The notes under the pieces are model-generated. The model ran no database searches. It saw only the letters and a program-made list of their open reading frames with translations, and was not told the origin of the DNA. From an uncultured Clostridium sp. (GTDB lineage: Bacteria; Bacillota; Clostridia; TANB77; CAG-508), in assembly GCA_905213875.1 (NCBI GenBank), contig CAJMJN010000004.1, positions 1-64,000 on the forward strand: a DNA stretch of 64,000 bases. Reading direction: 5' to 3'. This document shows positions 36,093 to 44,895 of the stretch, piece after piece; the stretch's first letter is position 1; each line of letters opens with the position of its first letter. The position numbers and the translations under genes were made by a program.

Positions 36093-36479
36093 TTAAAAAA
36101 TGTTTTTCAAATTAAATGCATATTTTTCTTCTATATGTTTAACCAAAAATGCTAACTCATTTATTTCTCTTATAGTTTCATCATGTTCCTCTGTTTCAAT
36201 ATAACTTTTTAGCAAGACCAAATTTGTATCTATTTTTTCAAGTTCATTATGTTCAATAAAATATGCTAATTTATCTTGCTTGTTTTTCCATATTTTTTCT
36301 GTTTCTTCTAGCTTTTCTTTTACTTTAACATCATCTTCTTTTGCTTCTACTGCTTGTTTTATTTGTTGTAACGAATCTAATATTTCTTCTCCAGATTTCT
36401 TAGTATAATCTCTACTAAAAAAGTTCCCAATTGCTATTAATGCAATAATTATTAAGCAAATAACAAACTCTTTTCTCAT
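36093..36479 (-). CDS. DUF4363 family protein
   Basis: 128 residues from MRKEFVICLIIIAL at 36479. One N-terminal membrane helix or signal anchor followed by a helical domain. DUF4363 genes often lie next to DUF421 genes in Clostridia, as here, and their function is unknown. AAAGGA precedes the start by about 10 nt. Confidence 0.82.
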   Translation of the reverse strand: MRKEFVICLIIIALIAIGNFFSRDYTKKSGEEILDSLQQIKQAVEAKEDDVKVKEKLEETEKIWKNKQDKLAYFIEHNELEKIDTNLVLLKSYIETEEHDETIREINELAFLVKHIEEKYAFNLKNIF

Positions 36480-36554
36480 TATAATTATTTTCCTTTCTCC
36501 TTCTACTTCTTTCATAACTTTAAGAAACTAAAATTTTATTTATCTTTTAAGAAA

Positions 36555-37232
36555 TTAGTCACCTTTTTCACTTTTCTGACAAAATATTTGATTTTTTCCG
36601 TCAATTGTAATTATTAATGCTTCTTCTGGTTTTATTTTAAATTTTTCAGCTTGTTTTTTTAACCAATTATAATCTTTTCCTATTTGTTGCAAATTCTTTT
36701 CCATTACTTTTCCATCTATAACTAAATCATATGGTATTCCTTCATATTCTGGAGTAATATTAAAATCTTCTGGTATTGTATTTCTTTTTTCTGGTTTTTG
36801 GATTACTGTTACTTGACCACTTGTCTCTAGGATTGCATATTCAACATCTCCAAAATTGAATACATTATCTGTTCTTAATCTTTCTTCTAATTCATTTATT
36901 GTAAATCTTTCCTTTTTCAAAATTTTTTCATTGATTTTGCCTCTATATATTAATATGCTTGGCTTTCCACAAATAATTTCTCTTGCTCTCATACTTTTTA
37001 AATTTATTACAGATATTATTAAATGCATTGTAAGTAAACCTAGTATTGGAATAATTCCATTAAAAATAGGTATTCCTATATCAGTCATCGGTATTGATGC
37101 TAAGTCTGCTATCATTATTGATATTGCCAATTCAAATGGTTGTAATTGACCTATTTCTCTTTTTCCCATTAATCTCATTACCAGTAAAACTAGAATATAT
37201 AATATAATTGATCTTACAAATGTAATTATCAT
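36555..37232 (-). CDS. DUF421 (YetF-like) membrane protein
   Basis: About 225 residues; start ATG at 37232 with AGTAGGTG upstream. Three membrane helices in the first 90 residues (RSIILYILVLLVMRLMGKREIGQLQPFELAI is the family signature region), then the DUF421 cytoplasmic beta domain. Function unknown; YetF family members are linked to spore membrane and stress. It is followed by DUF4363. Confidence 0.88.
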   Translation of the reverse strand: MIITFVRSIILYILVLLVMRLMGKREIGQLQPFELAISIMIADLASIPMTDIGIPIFNGIIPILGLLTMHLIISVINLKSMRAREIICGKPSILIYRGKINEKILKKERFTINELEERLRTDNVFNFGDVEYAILETSGQVTVIQKPEKRNTIPEDFNITPEYEGIPYDLVIDGKVMEKNLQQIGKDYNWLKKQAEKFKIKPEEALIITIDGKNQIFCQKSEKGD

Positions 37233-37390
37233 CAATAACACCTACTTTAAACTTACTTTTTGTTTTAGCATTTGCAAAATTTATATAATTTATTCAAAAT
37301 TTACTGTATACTTTTTTTATTTTTGTAAATAATAATTTTATAACCTTAAAATTTTCTGCATAAATTTTTTAACTAAGGAGGTTGAATAAT

Positions 37391-37768
37391 ATGTCAGAAG
37401 TACAAGAGAATCATACATCTCAAAGTGAAACTTCTACTGTATGGCAAGTGGTTGGTAGGTTAGTTACCGCTGCTGTAGTGTTAGCTATTACTGCATTTTT
37501 CACACCTGGTTTTACTATAAATAACATTTGGACTTTAGCTATTGCAGCAATTGTTCTTACAATAGTAGACTATCTTGTAATAAAATTTACTGGATTACAT
37601 GCTAGTCCTTTTGGTAAGGGGTTTGTTGGCTTTGCATTAGCTGCAATTGTTTTATATGTAACTCAATTCTTTGTTGCAGGATATTCTATTTCATGGATGG
37701 CTGCAATTATAGGTGCTTTAATTTATGGTGTAGTTGATTACTTTATACCTGGAAATCAACAAATGTAG
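37391..37768 (+). CDS. Four-helix membrane protein (phage holin/YvlD-like)
   Basis: 125 residues with an N-terminal polar tail (SEVQENHTSQSETSTVWQV), then four membrane helices. Members of this type of small membrane protein are annotated as family IV phage holin-like or YvlD-like in Firmicutes; there is no phage context here. AAGGAGGTTGAATAAT precedes the ATG and a terminator follows. Function unknown. Confidence 0.6.
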   Translation: MSEVQENHTSQSETSTVWQVVGRLVTAAVVLAITAFFTPGFTINNIWTLAIAAIVLTIVDYLVIKFTGLHASPFGKGFVGFALAAIVLYVTQFFVAGYSISWMAAIIGALIYGVVDYFIPGNQQM

Positions 37769-37780
37769 TAATATCAATTT

Positions 37781-37836
37781 AAAAGGACAATCTATTTTAT
37801 TCATATTAATTGAATAAGATAAATTGTCCTTTTTTT
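37781..37836 (+). terminator. Terminator after the four-helix membrane protein gene
   Basis: AAAAGGACAAT pairs with ATTGTCCTTTTTTT, with an inner AATTGAATA/TATTCA-type stem. Confidence 0.8.
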
Positions 37837-37912
37837 AATTATTATAAATTTTATTTTTACTAACGATGTTATTTATTAACCTATACAAAACTTATATCTA
37901 ATTACCAAAATT

Positions 37913-38578
37913 TTAATATTTTTCTACTATTTCATTTTTATTTTTATAAATATGATTTTCTGGGATAACCCCTCTAACACATGATAATGGGTATATATTA
38001 GTATTTCTGCATACAACTGTTCCTGGATTTAATACACTATTACATCCAACTTCTACATTATCTCCAAGCATTGCTCCAAATTTTTTCAAGCCTGTTTCTA
38101 TTTGTTCTCTTTCATATTTTACAACTACTAATTTTTTATCTGATTTAACATTAGATGTTATAGAACCAGCTCCCATATGTGCTTTAAATCCTAATATTGA
38201 GTCACCTACATAATTATAATGTGGTACTTGCACTTTATTAAATAAAATAACGTTTTTTAATTCTGTTGAATTACCAACTACAGCACCATTTCCTACAATT
38301 GCTTTTCCTCTAATAAAAGCACAATGTCTTACTTCAGCATTTTCTCCAATTATTGCTGGTCCATTTATATATGCTGTTGGAGCAACTTTAGCTGATTTAG
38401 CTATCCATATATTTTCTCCTCTTTTTTCATATATATTAGAATCTAATTTATTTCCTAATTCAATTATAAATTCTTCTATTTTAGGTAATGCTTCCCAAGG
38501 ATATGTAACACTTTCTAACAATTCTTTTGCAATTGTTTCATCTAGATTATAAAGATTTTTAATTTTACATTTTTCCAT
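37913..38578 (-). CDS. Left-handed beta-helix acyltransferase-like protein
   Basis: 221 residues; start at 38578 (MEKCKIKNLYNL) with AGAGG upstream. The first 70 residues are helical; from about 70 there are hexapeptide repeats (I/V-G-x-x-A-x...), a left-handed beta-helix as in the acetyltransferase end of GlmU. It follows the UDP-sugar pyrophosphorylase gene by about 50 bp. Together they look like the two halves of a split GlmU-type function, but the pyrophosphorylase is of a different fold subgroup. The acyl substrate is not known. Confidence 0.78.
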   Translation of the reverse strand: MEKCKIKNLYNLDETIAKELLESVTYPWEALPKIEEFIIELGNKLDSNIYEKRGENIWIAKSAKVAPTAYINGPAIIGENAEVRHCAFIRGKAIVGNGAVVGNSTELKNVILFNKVQVPHYNYVGDSILGFKAHMGAGSITSNVKSDKKLVVVKYEREQIETGLKKFGAMLGDNVEVGCNSVLNPGTVVCRNTNIYPLSCVRGVIPENHIYKNKNEIVEKY

Positions 38579-38631
38579 TTTTATCATTTCCTCTCTTAAT
38601 TATTAAATTCGTAACTTAGCCCAAATTATAA

Positions 38632-39879
38632 TTATTTTCTGTTTTGCCAATATTTTTCATACAACTCTTTAGCAGTTTTAGGGCTATCTACACCTTCTCT
38701 ATTTTTTACAGGTGCAAAATCATCTTCCCTTTTTCCTCTTAAAATTGCTATATCATCAAAAAATTCAAAAGCATCAAAAATAAATGATTCAAATTTATAT
38801 GAATTTGGCTCAGTTGGTATTACTTCTTTTCCATTTTCGTCTATATATGAATTCTTCTTAAATGCTGTATGATAAATAAGTGGTTCTTTACTTATTTTTT
38901 CTATTGCATCAATTGTATATAAATTACACATTATATGTGATTCTCCAAATTTTAATTCTCCATCACTATCAACTTCTTCTGCCATTTTTTCTGGAAGTTC
39001 TGTGTATTCTATAACTTTAGGGTGATTATTCATTTTACAAAATACCCCCACTCTTTCTTGTGGGTTTGCCTTTGCAACAGATTTAGATGCTATTTGAACA
39101 CCTTTTTTAACTGCCATTCCAAGTAATGTAACATCAATCATTTTTAACAAAGCATTATCCACACTACCAATAAATACCCATTTTATTCCTTTTTCTTTCA
39201 TATCTGCTAAACATCCACTTGCTCTTAAAGATGAATATGTGCCACCATTACCATCTGATGCTTCTTTTATTTTATATTCTTTGTTTATTAAAAATTTTCC
39301 TTCTGTATCTACTAGTGGTAATTCACTTTGTTTAAATATTGTTACTTTATTTTTGTCATATCCGAAGTAATTATTTTTTTCTAAGAACTCTACTGTATCA
39401 GCATTATTTTCTTTGCTTGTCATTATGTACCAATTAATAACTACACCATACTTTTTATTTGCTTCTTGTAAATTGTCTGCCAATATTTCAAATAAATATT
39501 TTCCTTTTCCATATACATCTAGTTTAAAAGTTCCTTTTGGGCCTGTATGTCCTAATCTTGTACCTTGACCTCCAGCCATTGTTACAACAGCATATTGATT
39601 GTTTTTGACAATTTCTTCTCCTAATTTATCAAATTCTTCTCTTTGATCTTTTGTAAGTTTAGCTTTATCTAAATAAGGTACTGGCTCTATTTTACCTTCT
39701 TTAAATTTTATTTCTTTTTTAGTATTTTGATATAATTCCATCATTTGATGAAAATCTATTTTATTTATTTGTTCTATTAATTCTTGTTTTTTTGTTTCAT
39801 CTAATTTTTCTAATATATTTACTATATGATTTTGACCATATTCTTTTAATTTGTCTATAGCTTCTTTTTCTCTATCCAT
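38632..39879 (-). CDS. UDP-sugar pyrophosphorylase (UAP1-like)
   Basis: Transfers UMP from UTP to a sugar 1-phosphate, probably N-acetylglucosamine 1-phosphate or glucose 1-phosphate. The 415 residues have the nucleotide loop VTMAGGQGTRLGHTGPKGTFKLD, the N-terminal helical domain of UDPGP-type enzymes, and FIGSVDNALLKMIDV. This group is best known from eukaryotes and a few Firmicutes. The start at 39879 (MDREKEAID) is chosen because AAGGG lies 9 nt before it. Confidence 0.82.
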   Translation of the reverse strand: MDREKEAIDKLKEYGQNHIVNILEKLDETKKQELIEQINKIDFHQMMELYQNTKKEIKFKEGKIEPVPYLDKAKLTKDQREEFDKLGEEIVKNNQYAVVTMAGGQGTRLGHTGPKGTFKLDVYGKGKYLFEILADNLQEANKKYGVVINWYIMTSKENNADTVEFLEKNNYFGYDKNKVTIFKQSELPLVDTEGKFLINKEYKIKEASDGNGGTYSSLRASGCLADMKEKGIKWVFIGSVDNALLKMIDVTLLGMAVKKGVQIASKSVAKANPQERVGVFCKMNNHPKVIEYTELPEKMAEEVDSDGELKFGESHIMCNLYTIDAIEKISKEPLIYHTAFKKNSYIDENGKEVIPTEPNSYKFESFIFDAFEFFDDIAILRGKREDDFAPVKNREGVDSPKTAKELYEKYWQNRK

Positions 39880-40119
39880 TGTTTTCATCCCTTCATAATC
39901 TTATATTACATTATATGTTCTATAACTAACGTTGCTATTGTATCACATGTACTTTATTTTCGCAAGTTTTGGTAAATTTTAAAATTTCATTTCGATTGTT
40001 ATTTTTTCAAATTAATTTTTGTTACTAAAACTTGTCATATTTCTAATAAAAATTAAATATACATTAACTAAAGTATTAACGTAGTACAAACATCTACAAA
40101 ATTCAAAGGAGGGTATATG

Positions 40120-41406
40120 ATGGATAATACAATATTGTATCAAGACATCGCAAAAAGAACTGATGGTGATATTTATGTAGGAGTTGTTGGTCCTGTAAGA
40201 ACCGGTAAATCTACTTTTATAAAAAGATTTATGGACTTATTGGTTATTCCTAATATAGATAATGAATATAAAAAAGAAAGAGCAAAAGATGAATTACCAC
40301 AAAGTGCTGGTGGTAGGACTATAATGACAACTGAGCCAAAATTTATTCCAAATGAAGCTGTTGAAATAAGTTTAGCAAATAACTTAAAATTCAAGACACG
40401 TTTAGTTGATTGTGTAGGTTATTTAGTTGATAATGCAATTGGATATTTAGAAGATGATATGCCAAGAATGGTAAAAACTCCTTGGTCTGAAGAAGAAATT
40501 CCTTTTGAAAAAGCAGCTGAAATAGGAACTAAGAAAGTTATAGAAGAACACTCTACTATTGGAATTTTAGTTACAACAGATGGCTCTGTAACAGGCATTC
40601 CAAGAGAAGATTATATAAAGCCAGAAGAACGAGTAGTTGCTGAATTAAAAAGCTTAAATAAGCCTTTTGTGATATTATTAAATTCTACTGACCCTAATTC
40701 TGATTATACTAAAGAATTATCTAAAACATTAGCAGAAAAATATGATACAACAGTTATTCCTATAAATTGTGAATACCTTGATATTAATGATATAAACAAT
40801 ATTTTTTCAAAAATATTATATGAGTTTCCTGCTGACCAAATTAGAATAAAATTTCCTAGATGGGTTGATGGACTTGATTTTTCACACCCATTAAAAGCTG
40901 AATTATTTAAAGAAATCAAAGAAGCTTTTGAAAATGTAAATGTTTTAAAAGATATTTCCTCTTGTACTTCAAAAATTAGTTCCACTGAAATAATTTCTAA
41001 TACTGTAATTACAGATATTCAACTTGGAACTGGAAATGTAAATGTTCAAATAACTTTAAAAGAAGAATTATTTTATAAAGTTCTTTCTGAAATTACTGGT
41101 GTTGATGTAGCTAATGAAGGTGATTTATTTAAAATAATTTCAGAACTATCTATTACAAAGAAAAAATATGACAAAATATCTTATGCCTTAGATGAAGTTG
41201 AACGTAAAGGTTATGGAATTGTTACACCTTCTATCGATGAACTTGTTTTAGAAGAACCTGAAATGGTAAAACAAGGTTCACGTTTTGGAGTAAGATTAAA
41301 AGCAACTGCACCTTCTATACATATAATAAGACCTAAACAGATACTTTTTTTATCCACCTCGCTCATTTCCAAGCCGAGGTGGAAATTTATTTTTAGCTTA
41401 ACATGA
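40120..41406 (+). CDS. spoIVA: Stage IV sporulation protein A, interrupted at its 3' end
   Basis: SpoIVA is the ATPase that forms the coat basement layer on the forespore. The start at 40120 follows AAAGGAGGG by 6 nt. Residues 1-404 match the family: VGVVGPVRTGKSTFIKRFM (Walker A), DCVGYLVDNAIGYLEDD, SVTGIPREDY, LNSTDP and RLKATAPSIHIIR. After R404 (41331) homology stops and 24 unrelated residues precede a stop. The family needs about 492 residues, so roughly the last 88 are missing. That tail is needed for forespore localisation. A serine recombinase gene reads in from the other side. Confidence 0.93.
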   Translation: MDNTILYQDIAKRTDGDIYVGVVGPVRTGKSTFIKRFMDLLVIPNIDNEYKKERAKDELPQSAGGRTIMTTEPKFIPNEAVEISLANNLKFKTRLVDCVGYLVDNAIGYLEDDMPRMVKTPWSEEEIPFEKAAEIGTKKVIEEHSTIGILVTTDGSVTGIPREDYIKPEERVVAELKSLNKPFVILLNSTDPNSDYTKELSKTLAEKYDTTVIPINCEYLDINDINNIFSKILYEFPADQIRIKFPRWVDGLDFSHPLKAELFKEIKEAFENVNVLKDISSCTSKISSTEIISNTVITDIQLGTGNVNVQITLKEELFYKVLSEITGVDVANEGDLFKIISELSITKKKYDKISYALDEVERKGYGIVTPSIDELVLEEPEMVKQGSRFGVRLKATAPSIHIIRPKQILFLSTSLISKPRWKFIFSLT

Positions 41407-42932
41407 TTTTTTTCAATTCCTTGTACATATATCCTATCGATTTTTTCATGTATAAATTCTTTTGTTAATTCAAATGTATCAAAATCAAAAAACTTCTTTA
41501 TTTTTTGTTGATTTTTTCCAGTTTCATTTGCATCTCTATTTACTTTTAATTGTATTAATTGACTTTTATAATCCATAATTTCGTCTTGATATTCATTCTT
41601 GATTTTTTCAAACTCATCATCAGTAATTTTATTCATAGTATATAATTTTATTAAATTAGCTTTATTCTTTTCCTTTTCATTTATTGCATTTTCTAAAATT
41701 TTTATATTTTTTTCTAATTTAAAATCCTTTTTGTCTAACCTAGAATTTGCTTTCAACATTTCTTTAAGTATCATTGATTTCTTTTCTAATAATTCAGAAA
41801 AAACCTCACTTAATATACTATTTAATTCCTCAGTTCCAATATATGTATGATTATTACAATTTTTTAAGCCATTCTTAGCATATTCAGAACATATCCAAAA
41901 TTCTTCTTTTGCTGTTGGTCTATGCTTTCTTCTCCAAAATTTTTTTCCATCATTAGTACATATCAATAAATTAGAATATTGGTATTGATTATTCCAACGA
42001 TCTCCAGTTCCAGTATACTTATTACTTCTCTTTTCCATTATTTCATTGCATTTTTGCCATATATCGTCATTTACAATTTGTGGTACAATATTCTCTTCAG
42101 CTTTATAGGTAATCCATTCCTCTTTTGGAATTTCTATTCTTTCCTTACTCATAAAATCTATCACCTCTGTTTTTTTACCACAATAACATCCTTTATATTT
42201 TGGATTTGTAAGTATATTTTTTATTGTAGAATAAGCAAAAACATCTCCTTTTCTCGTTAATTTTCCCTCTTCTGCTAGTTTCTTTCCAATTCTCCTTATT
42301 CCAATATTTCCTGTGGAATATAATTCAAAAATTCTCGAAACAATTTCTGCTTCTTCATCGATTTTTTTCAATTTACAATTGTCTTTTTCATATCCCCATA
42401 TAACATTACTGCCAAGCACTCTTCCTTTTTCTATTGCTCTATTAAATCCAAATTTTACCCTTTCTGAAATTCTTCTACTTTCATCCTGTGCAAGTGATGC
42501 CATAAGTGTTAATCTCAATTCTCCTTCTTGTTCAAGAGTATTAATATTATCTAATTCAAAATATATACCTTTTCCTCTTGCTAATAAGTTTCTAGTAAAC
42601 TGTAGTGTGTCTAATGTATTTCTTGCAAATCTACATACTTCTTTTGTTAAAATCAGATCATATTTATCATCCATACCATCCTGTATCATATTATTAAAGT
42701 CCTCTCTTTTCTTTATTGATGTTCCTGTTATTCCACTGTCACTATAGCCTTGAACTAATGTCCATTTAGGTATAGATAAAATTTTGTTTTTGTAATAATC
42801 ATCCTGATTTATTAGTGAATTTTTTTGTTCATTCTTTCCTGTAGAAACTCTTGCATAATATGTCACCCTTAAAGGTAAATCATATATTGTTTTTCCTGAC
42901 ATTAATGCTTTTCTAATTTCATATAATTCCAT
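41211..42932 (-). CDS. Large serine recombinase next to the spoIVA junction
   Basis: Site-specific integrase/excisionase. 573 residues: a resolvase catalytic domain with S30 (YYARVST), the Arg residues in CRFARNTLDT and DESRRISERVKFG, the recombinase domain (about 175-290), a zinc-ribbon region with one Cys lost (ICTNDGKKFW...FWICSEYAKNGLKNC) and a coiled coil (400-480). The first 20 residues (GKTIYDLPLRV extension) are shared with the next recombinase. Its own C-terminus ends about residue 534; the last 39 codons run antisense into spoIVA. It has a separate promoter. Confidence 0.92.
   Translation of the reverse strand: MELYEIRKALMSGKTIYDLPLRVTYYARVSTGKNEQKNSLINQDDYYKNKILSIPKWTLVQGYSDSGITGTSIKKREDFNNMIQDGMDDKYDLILTKEVCRFARNTLDTLQFTRNLLARGKGIYFELDNINTLEQEGELRLTLMASLAQDESRRISERVKFGFNRAIEKGRVLGSNVIWGYEKDNCKLKKIDEEAEIVSRIFELYSTGNIGIRRIGKKLAEEGKLTRKGDVFAYSTIKNILTNPKYKGCYCGKKTEVIDFMSKERIEIPKEEWITYKAEENIVPQIVNDDIWQKCNEIMEKRSNKYTGTGDRWNNQYQYSNLLICTNDGKKFWRRKHRPTAKEEFWICSEYAKNGLKNCNNHTYIGTEELNSILSEVFSELLEKKSMILKEMLKANSRLDKKDFKLEKNIKILENAINEKEKNKANLIKLYTMNKITDDEFEKIKNEYQDEIMDYKSQLIQLKVNRDANETGKNQQKIKKFFDFDTFELTKEFIHEKIDRIYVQGIEKNHVKLKINFHLGLEMSEVDKKSICLGLIICIEGAVAFNLTPKREPCFTISGSSKTSSSIEGVTIP
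41322..41345. other. Element-spoIVA junction (candidate attL)
   Basis: SpoIVA codons match the family through AGA (R404) at 41329-41331. From 41332 the plus strand no longer encodes SpoIVA, and on the minus strand the recombinase sequence begins. The core should therefore be near ATAATAAGACCTAAACAGAT. The exact bases cannot be set without the other end of the element. Confidence 0.6.
41354..41382. repeat. Inverted repeat 15-50 bp inside the element
   Basis: CCACCTCG and CGAGGTGG, 8 bp arms 13 bp apart, notably GC-rich in this context and within 55 bp of the junction. It lies in the 3' part of the recombinase frame. It could be an arm of the phage-type attachment site or the end of the spurious spoIVA reading frame's transcript. 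Confidence 0.45.
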
Positions 42933-42967
42933 TGAAATACCTCCAAAATCTTATTTTAATCGCTTGT

Positions 42968-42996
42968 GTTGTAACTCTGTTTGTATTTATTGTCAA
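42968..42996 (-). promoter_or_regulatory. Probable promoter of the first recombinase gene
   Basis: TTGACA and TACAAC with 17 bp between them on the minus strand, just after the terminator of the second recombinase gene. The weak -10 suggests low or activated expression. No obvious sigma-E or sigma-K promoter was found here. Confidence 0.5.
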
Positions 42997-43021
42997 CATT
43001 TTGAAAGATATTTCCAAAATT

Positions 43022-43042
43022 AAAAAGCCCTTATGGGCTTTT
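43022..43042 (-). terminator. Short terminator of the second recombinase gene
   Basis: AAAAGCCC TTAT GGGCTTTT overlaps the TAG stop of the gene, so it should separate the two recombinase transcripts. Confidence 0.6.
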
Positions 43043-44672
43043 AACTAGCAATCTTTTGCTTATCTATGTACTTAATTATTTTTTTCTTTTTATATAATAA
43101 TTCTATTGTAATTCCAACTTTTAAAACTATTTCTAAATTTGCTAATCCTGTATCATCCAGTCTCTCTACTTTTATTTTATCTAAAATTACATCTACTAAT
43201 TGTGCTGGTATTCCTTGAAAAAATTCAAAATCCTTTTCAAAACTTTTCTTTATTATTTGCATCTTATCATCTATTTCATCCTTATTTCTTGACATTATAA
43301 GTTTATTTTTTTCTTCTTCATAGGCTGATATTTTTTCGTTATATATATTGTTTTCTTCCTCAAATTCTTTTTCATCAATAAGTTCTGTAGTATATAATTT
43401 TATCAATTTTTTCTTTTCTTTCTTCAAGCTTTCAATTTTATTTTGTAGTGAAGTTATATCTATTTCAGTAGAACAGTCTTCAAAGCACTCTTTACATTTA
43501 TTTAATAAATTCTCTATAAATTTTTCTTTATTTATAAACATTTCATTAAATATTCGTTTTAATACTTCATCTAATGTTTCTGTATATATATTAACATTGT
43601 TTGCACATCCACTTATACCTTTTTTCTTATATAATGCACATTGCCAAAATTCTCTTCCTCTACTAATTGTTCTCCAATAACATTGTCCATCTTTTTTGCA
43701 ATAAATTTTTCCAGAATATTTATATTTTGTATTATAACCAGTTGTTTCGCTTTTAGCTCTTTCACTTCTTTCTTTAAAGATTTCATTACATTTTTCCCAA
43801 ATTTTTTCATCAACAATTTGTGGTACAACGTCATCTGTCGCTTTATATTCTACAATTTCATCTTCTCCAAGATTTACTCTTTGTTTAGTCATGAAATCTA
43901 TAACTCTTGTCTTATTCCCAGAATAAAAGCCTTTATATTTCGGATTTGTAAGTATATTTTTTATTGTAGAATAAGCAAATGTTTCTCCTTTTTTTGTTAA
44001 TATTCCTTCTTCTTCAAGTTTTTTTCCAACTTTTCGTATTCCAATATCACCTGATGCATATATTTCATAAATTCTTTTTACAATTTTTGCCTCATCTTCG
44101 TTCATTTTTAATTTACAATTATCTTTTTCATAACCCCATATAGCATTATTTCCCAATACTCGTCCTTTTTCTATTGATCTTTTAAAACCAAACTTTACTC
44201 TTTCTGAGATTCGTCTGCTTTCGTCTTGTGCTAATGATGCCATTATTGTTAATCTTAATTCTCCCTCTTGTTCTAATGTATTTATATTGTCCAGTTCAAA
44301 ATAAACTCCCTTTCCCTTTGCCAATAAACTTCTAGTTAATTGTAATGTATCTAATGTATTTCTTGCAAATCTACACACTTCTTTTGTCAATATTAAATCA
44401 TACATATCATTAAGTCCATCAGAAATCATTTCATTAAAATCTTTTCTTTTTTTTGTAGAAGTACCTGTTATACCTCTATCACTATATCCATCAACTAATG
44501 TCCACATTGGTGTATCTAAGATTTTATTTTTGTAATATATCTCTTGGTTATCTAACGAGTTTTTTTGCTCGTCCTTTTCTGTTGATACTCTTGAATAATA
44601 TGTAACTCTTAGTGGTAAATCATATATCGTTTTTCCTGACATCAATTCTCTTCTTATTGTATATAAATCCAT
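43041..44672 (-). CDS. Large serine recombinase, second copy
   Basis: 543 residues, with the same architecture and the same first 30 residues as its neighbour at 41211 (LYTIRRELMSGKTIYDLP, then YYSRVSTE with S30). Catalytic Arg residues are kept and the zinc ribbon is intact (YCKKDGQCYW, WQCALYKKKGISGC). By eye the first 300 residues are about 75% identical, and the coiled-coil regions diverge. It is the distal gene of the small operon starting at 46487. It may serve a different site, or be the excisionase partner of the first. Confidence 0.92.
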   Translation of the reverse strand: MDLYTIRRELMSGKTIYDLPLRVTYYSRVSTEKDEQKNSLDNQEIYYKNKILDTPMWTLVDGYSDRGITGTSTKKRKDFNEMISDGLNDMYDLILTKEVCRFARNTLDTLQLTRSLLAKGKGVYFELDNINTLEQEGELRLTIMASLAQDESRRISERVKFGFKRSIEKGRVLGNNAIWGYEKDNCKLKMNEDEAKIVKRIYEIYASGDIGIRKVGKKLEEEGILTKKGETFAYSTIKNILTNPKYKGFYSGNKTRVIDFMTKQRVNLGEDEIVEYKATDDVVPQIVDEKIWEKCNEIFKERSERAKSETTGYNTKYKYSGKIYCKKDGQCYWRTISRGREFWQCALYKKKGISGCANNVNIYTETLDEVLKRIFNEMFINKEKFIENLLNKCKECFEDCSTEIDITSLQNKIESLKKEKKKLIKLYTTELIDEKEFEEENNIYNEKISAYEEEKNKLIMSRNKDEIDDKMQIIKKSFEKDFEFFQGIPAQLVDVILDKIKVERLDDTGLANLEIVLKVGITIELLYKKKKIIKYIDKQKIAS

Positions 44673-44685
44673 ATTGAAAGCCCCC

Positions 44686-44838
44686 TTATATATTTCTAAG
44701 TATATAATCTTTCATCTGGTCATCAATTAACCCCTGTTTATTTGCTGAATTTATCAAATATTTACTTAATTCTTCTTTAATACTGTTTTCAAATTTTTCT
44801 ATTGTTTTGGTTTCGATCTTATCAAATATTTTGTCCAA
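44686..44838 (-). CDS. Small 50-residue protein upstream of recombinase 2
   Basis: TTG start at 44838 after AGAGGTGAAGAAA; ends 14 bp before the recombinase ATG. Charged and helical (DKIFDKIETKTIEKFENSIKEEL), no known domain. Coupling to the recombinase suggests an accessory (directionality) factor, but this is a guess. Confidence 0.45.
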   Translation of the reverse strand: MDKIFDKIETKTIEKFENSIKEELSKYLINSANKQGLIDDQMKDYILRNI

Positions 44839-44895
44839 TTTCTTCACCTCTGTTAATGTATATTGAAGAAATCATTTAAATATTACTGTATTTTT

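Noticed and set aside
37391..37768. A prophage, based on the holin-like protein
   Set aside because: No other phage gene is near and the gene lies between ordinary chromosomal units.
41332..41406. A natural 428-residue SpoIVA variant with a different C-terminus
   Set aside because: The change occurs at a single point where antisense recombinase coding begins, and the 24-residue tail has no similarity to the conserved family end.
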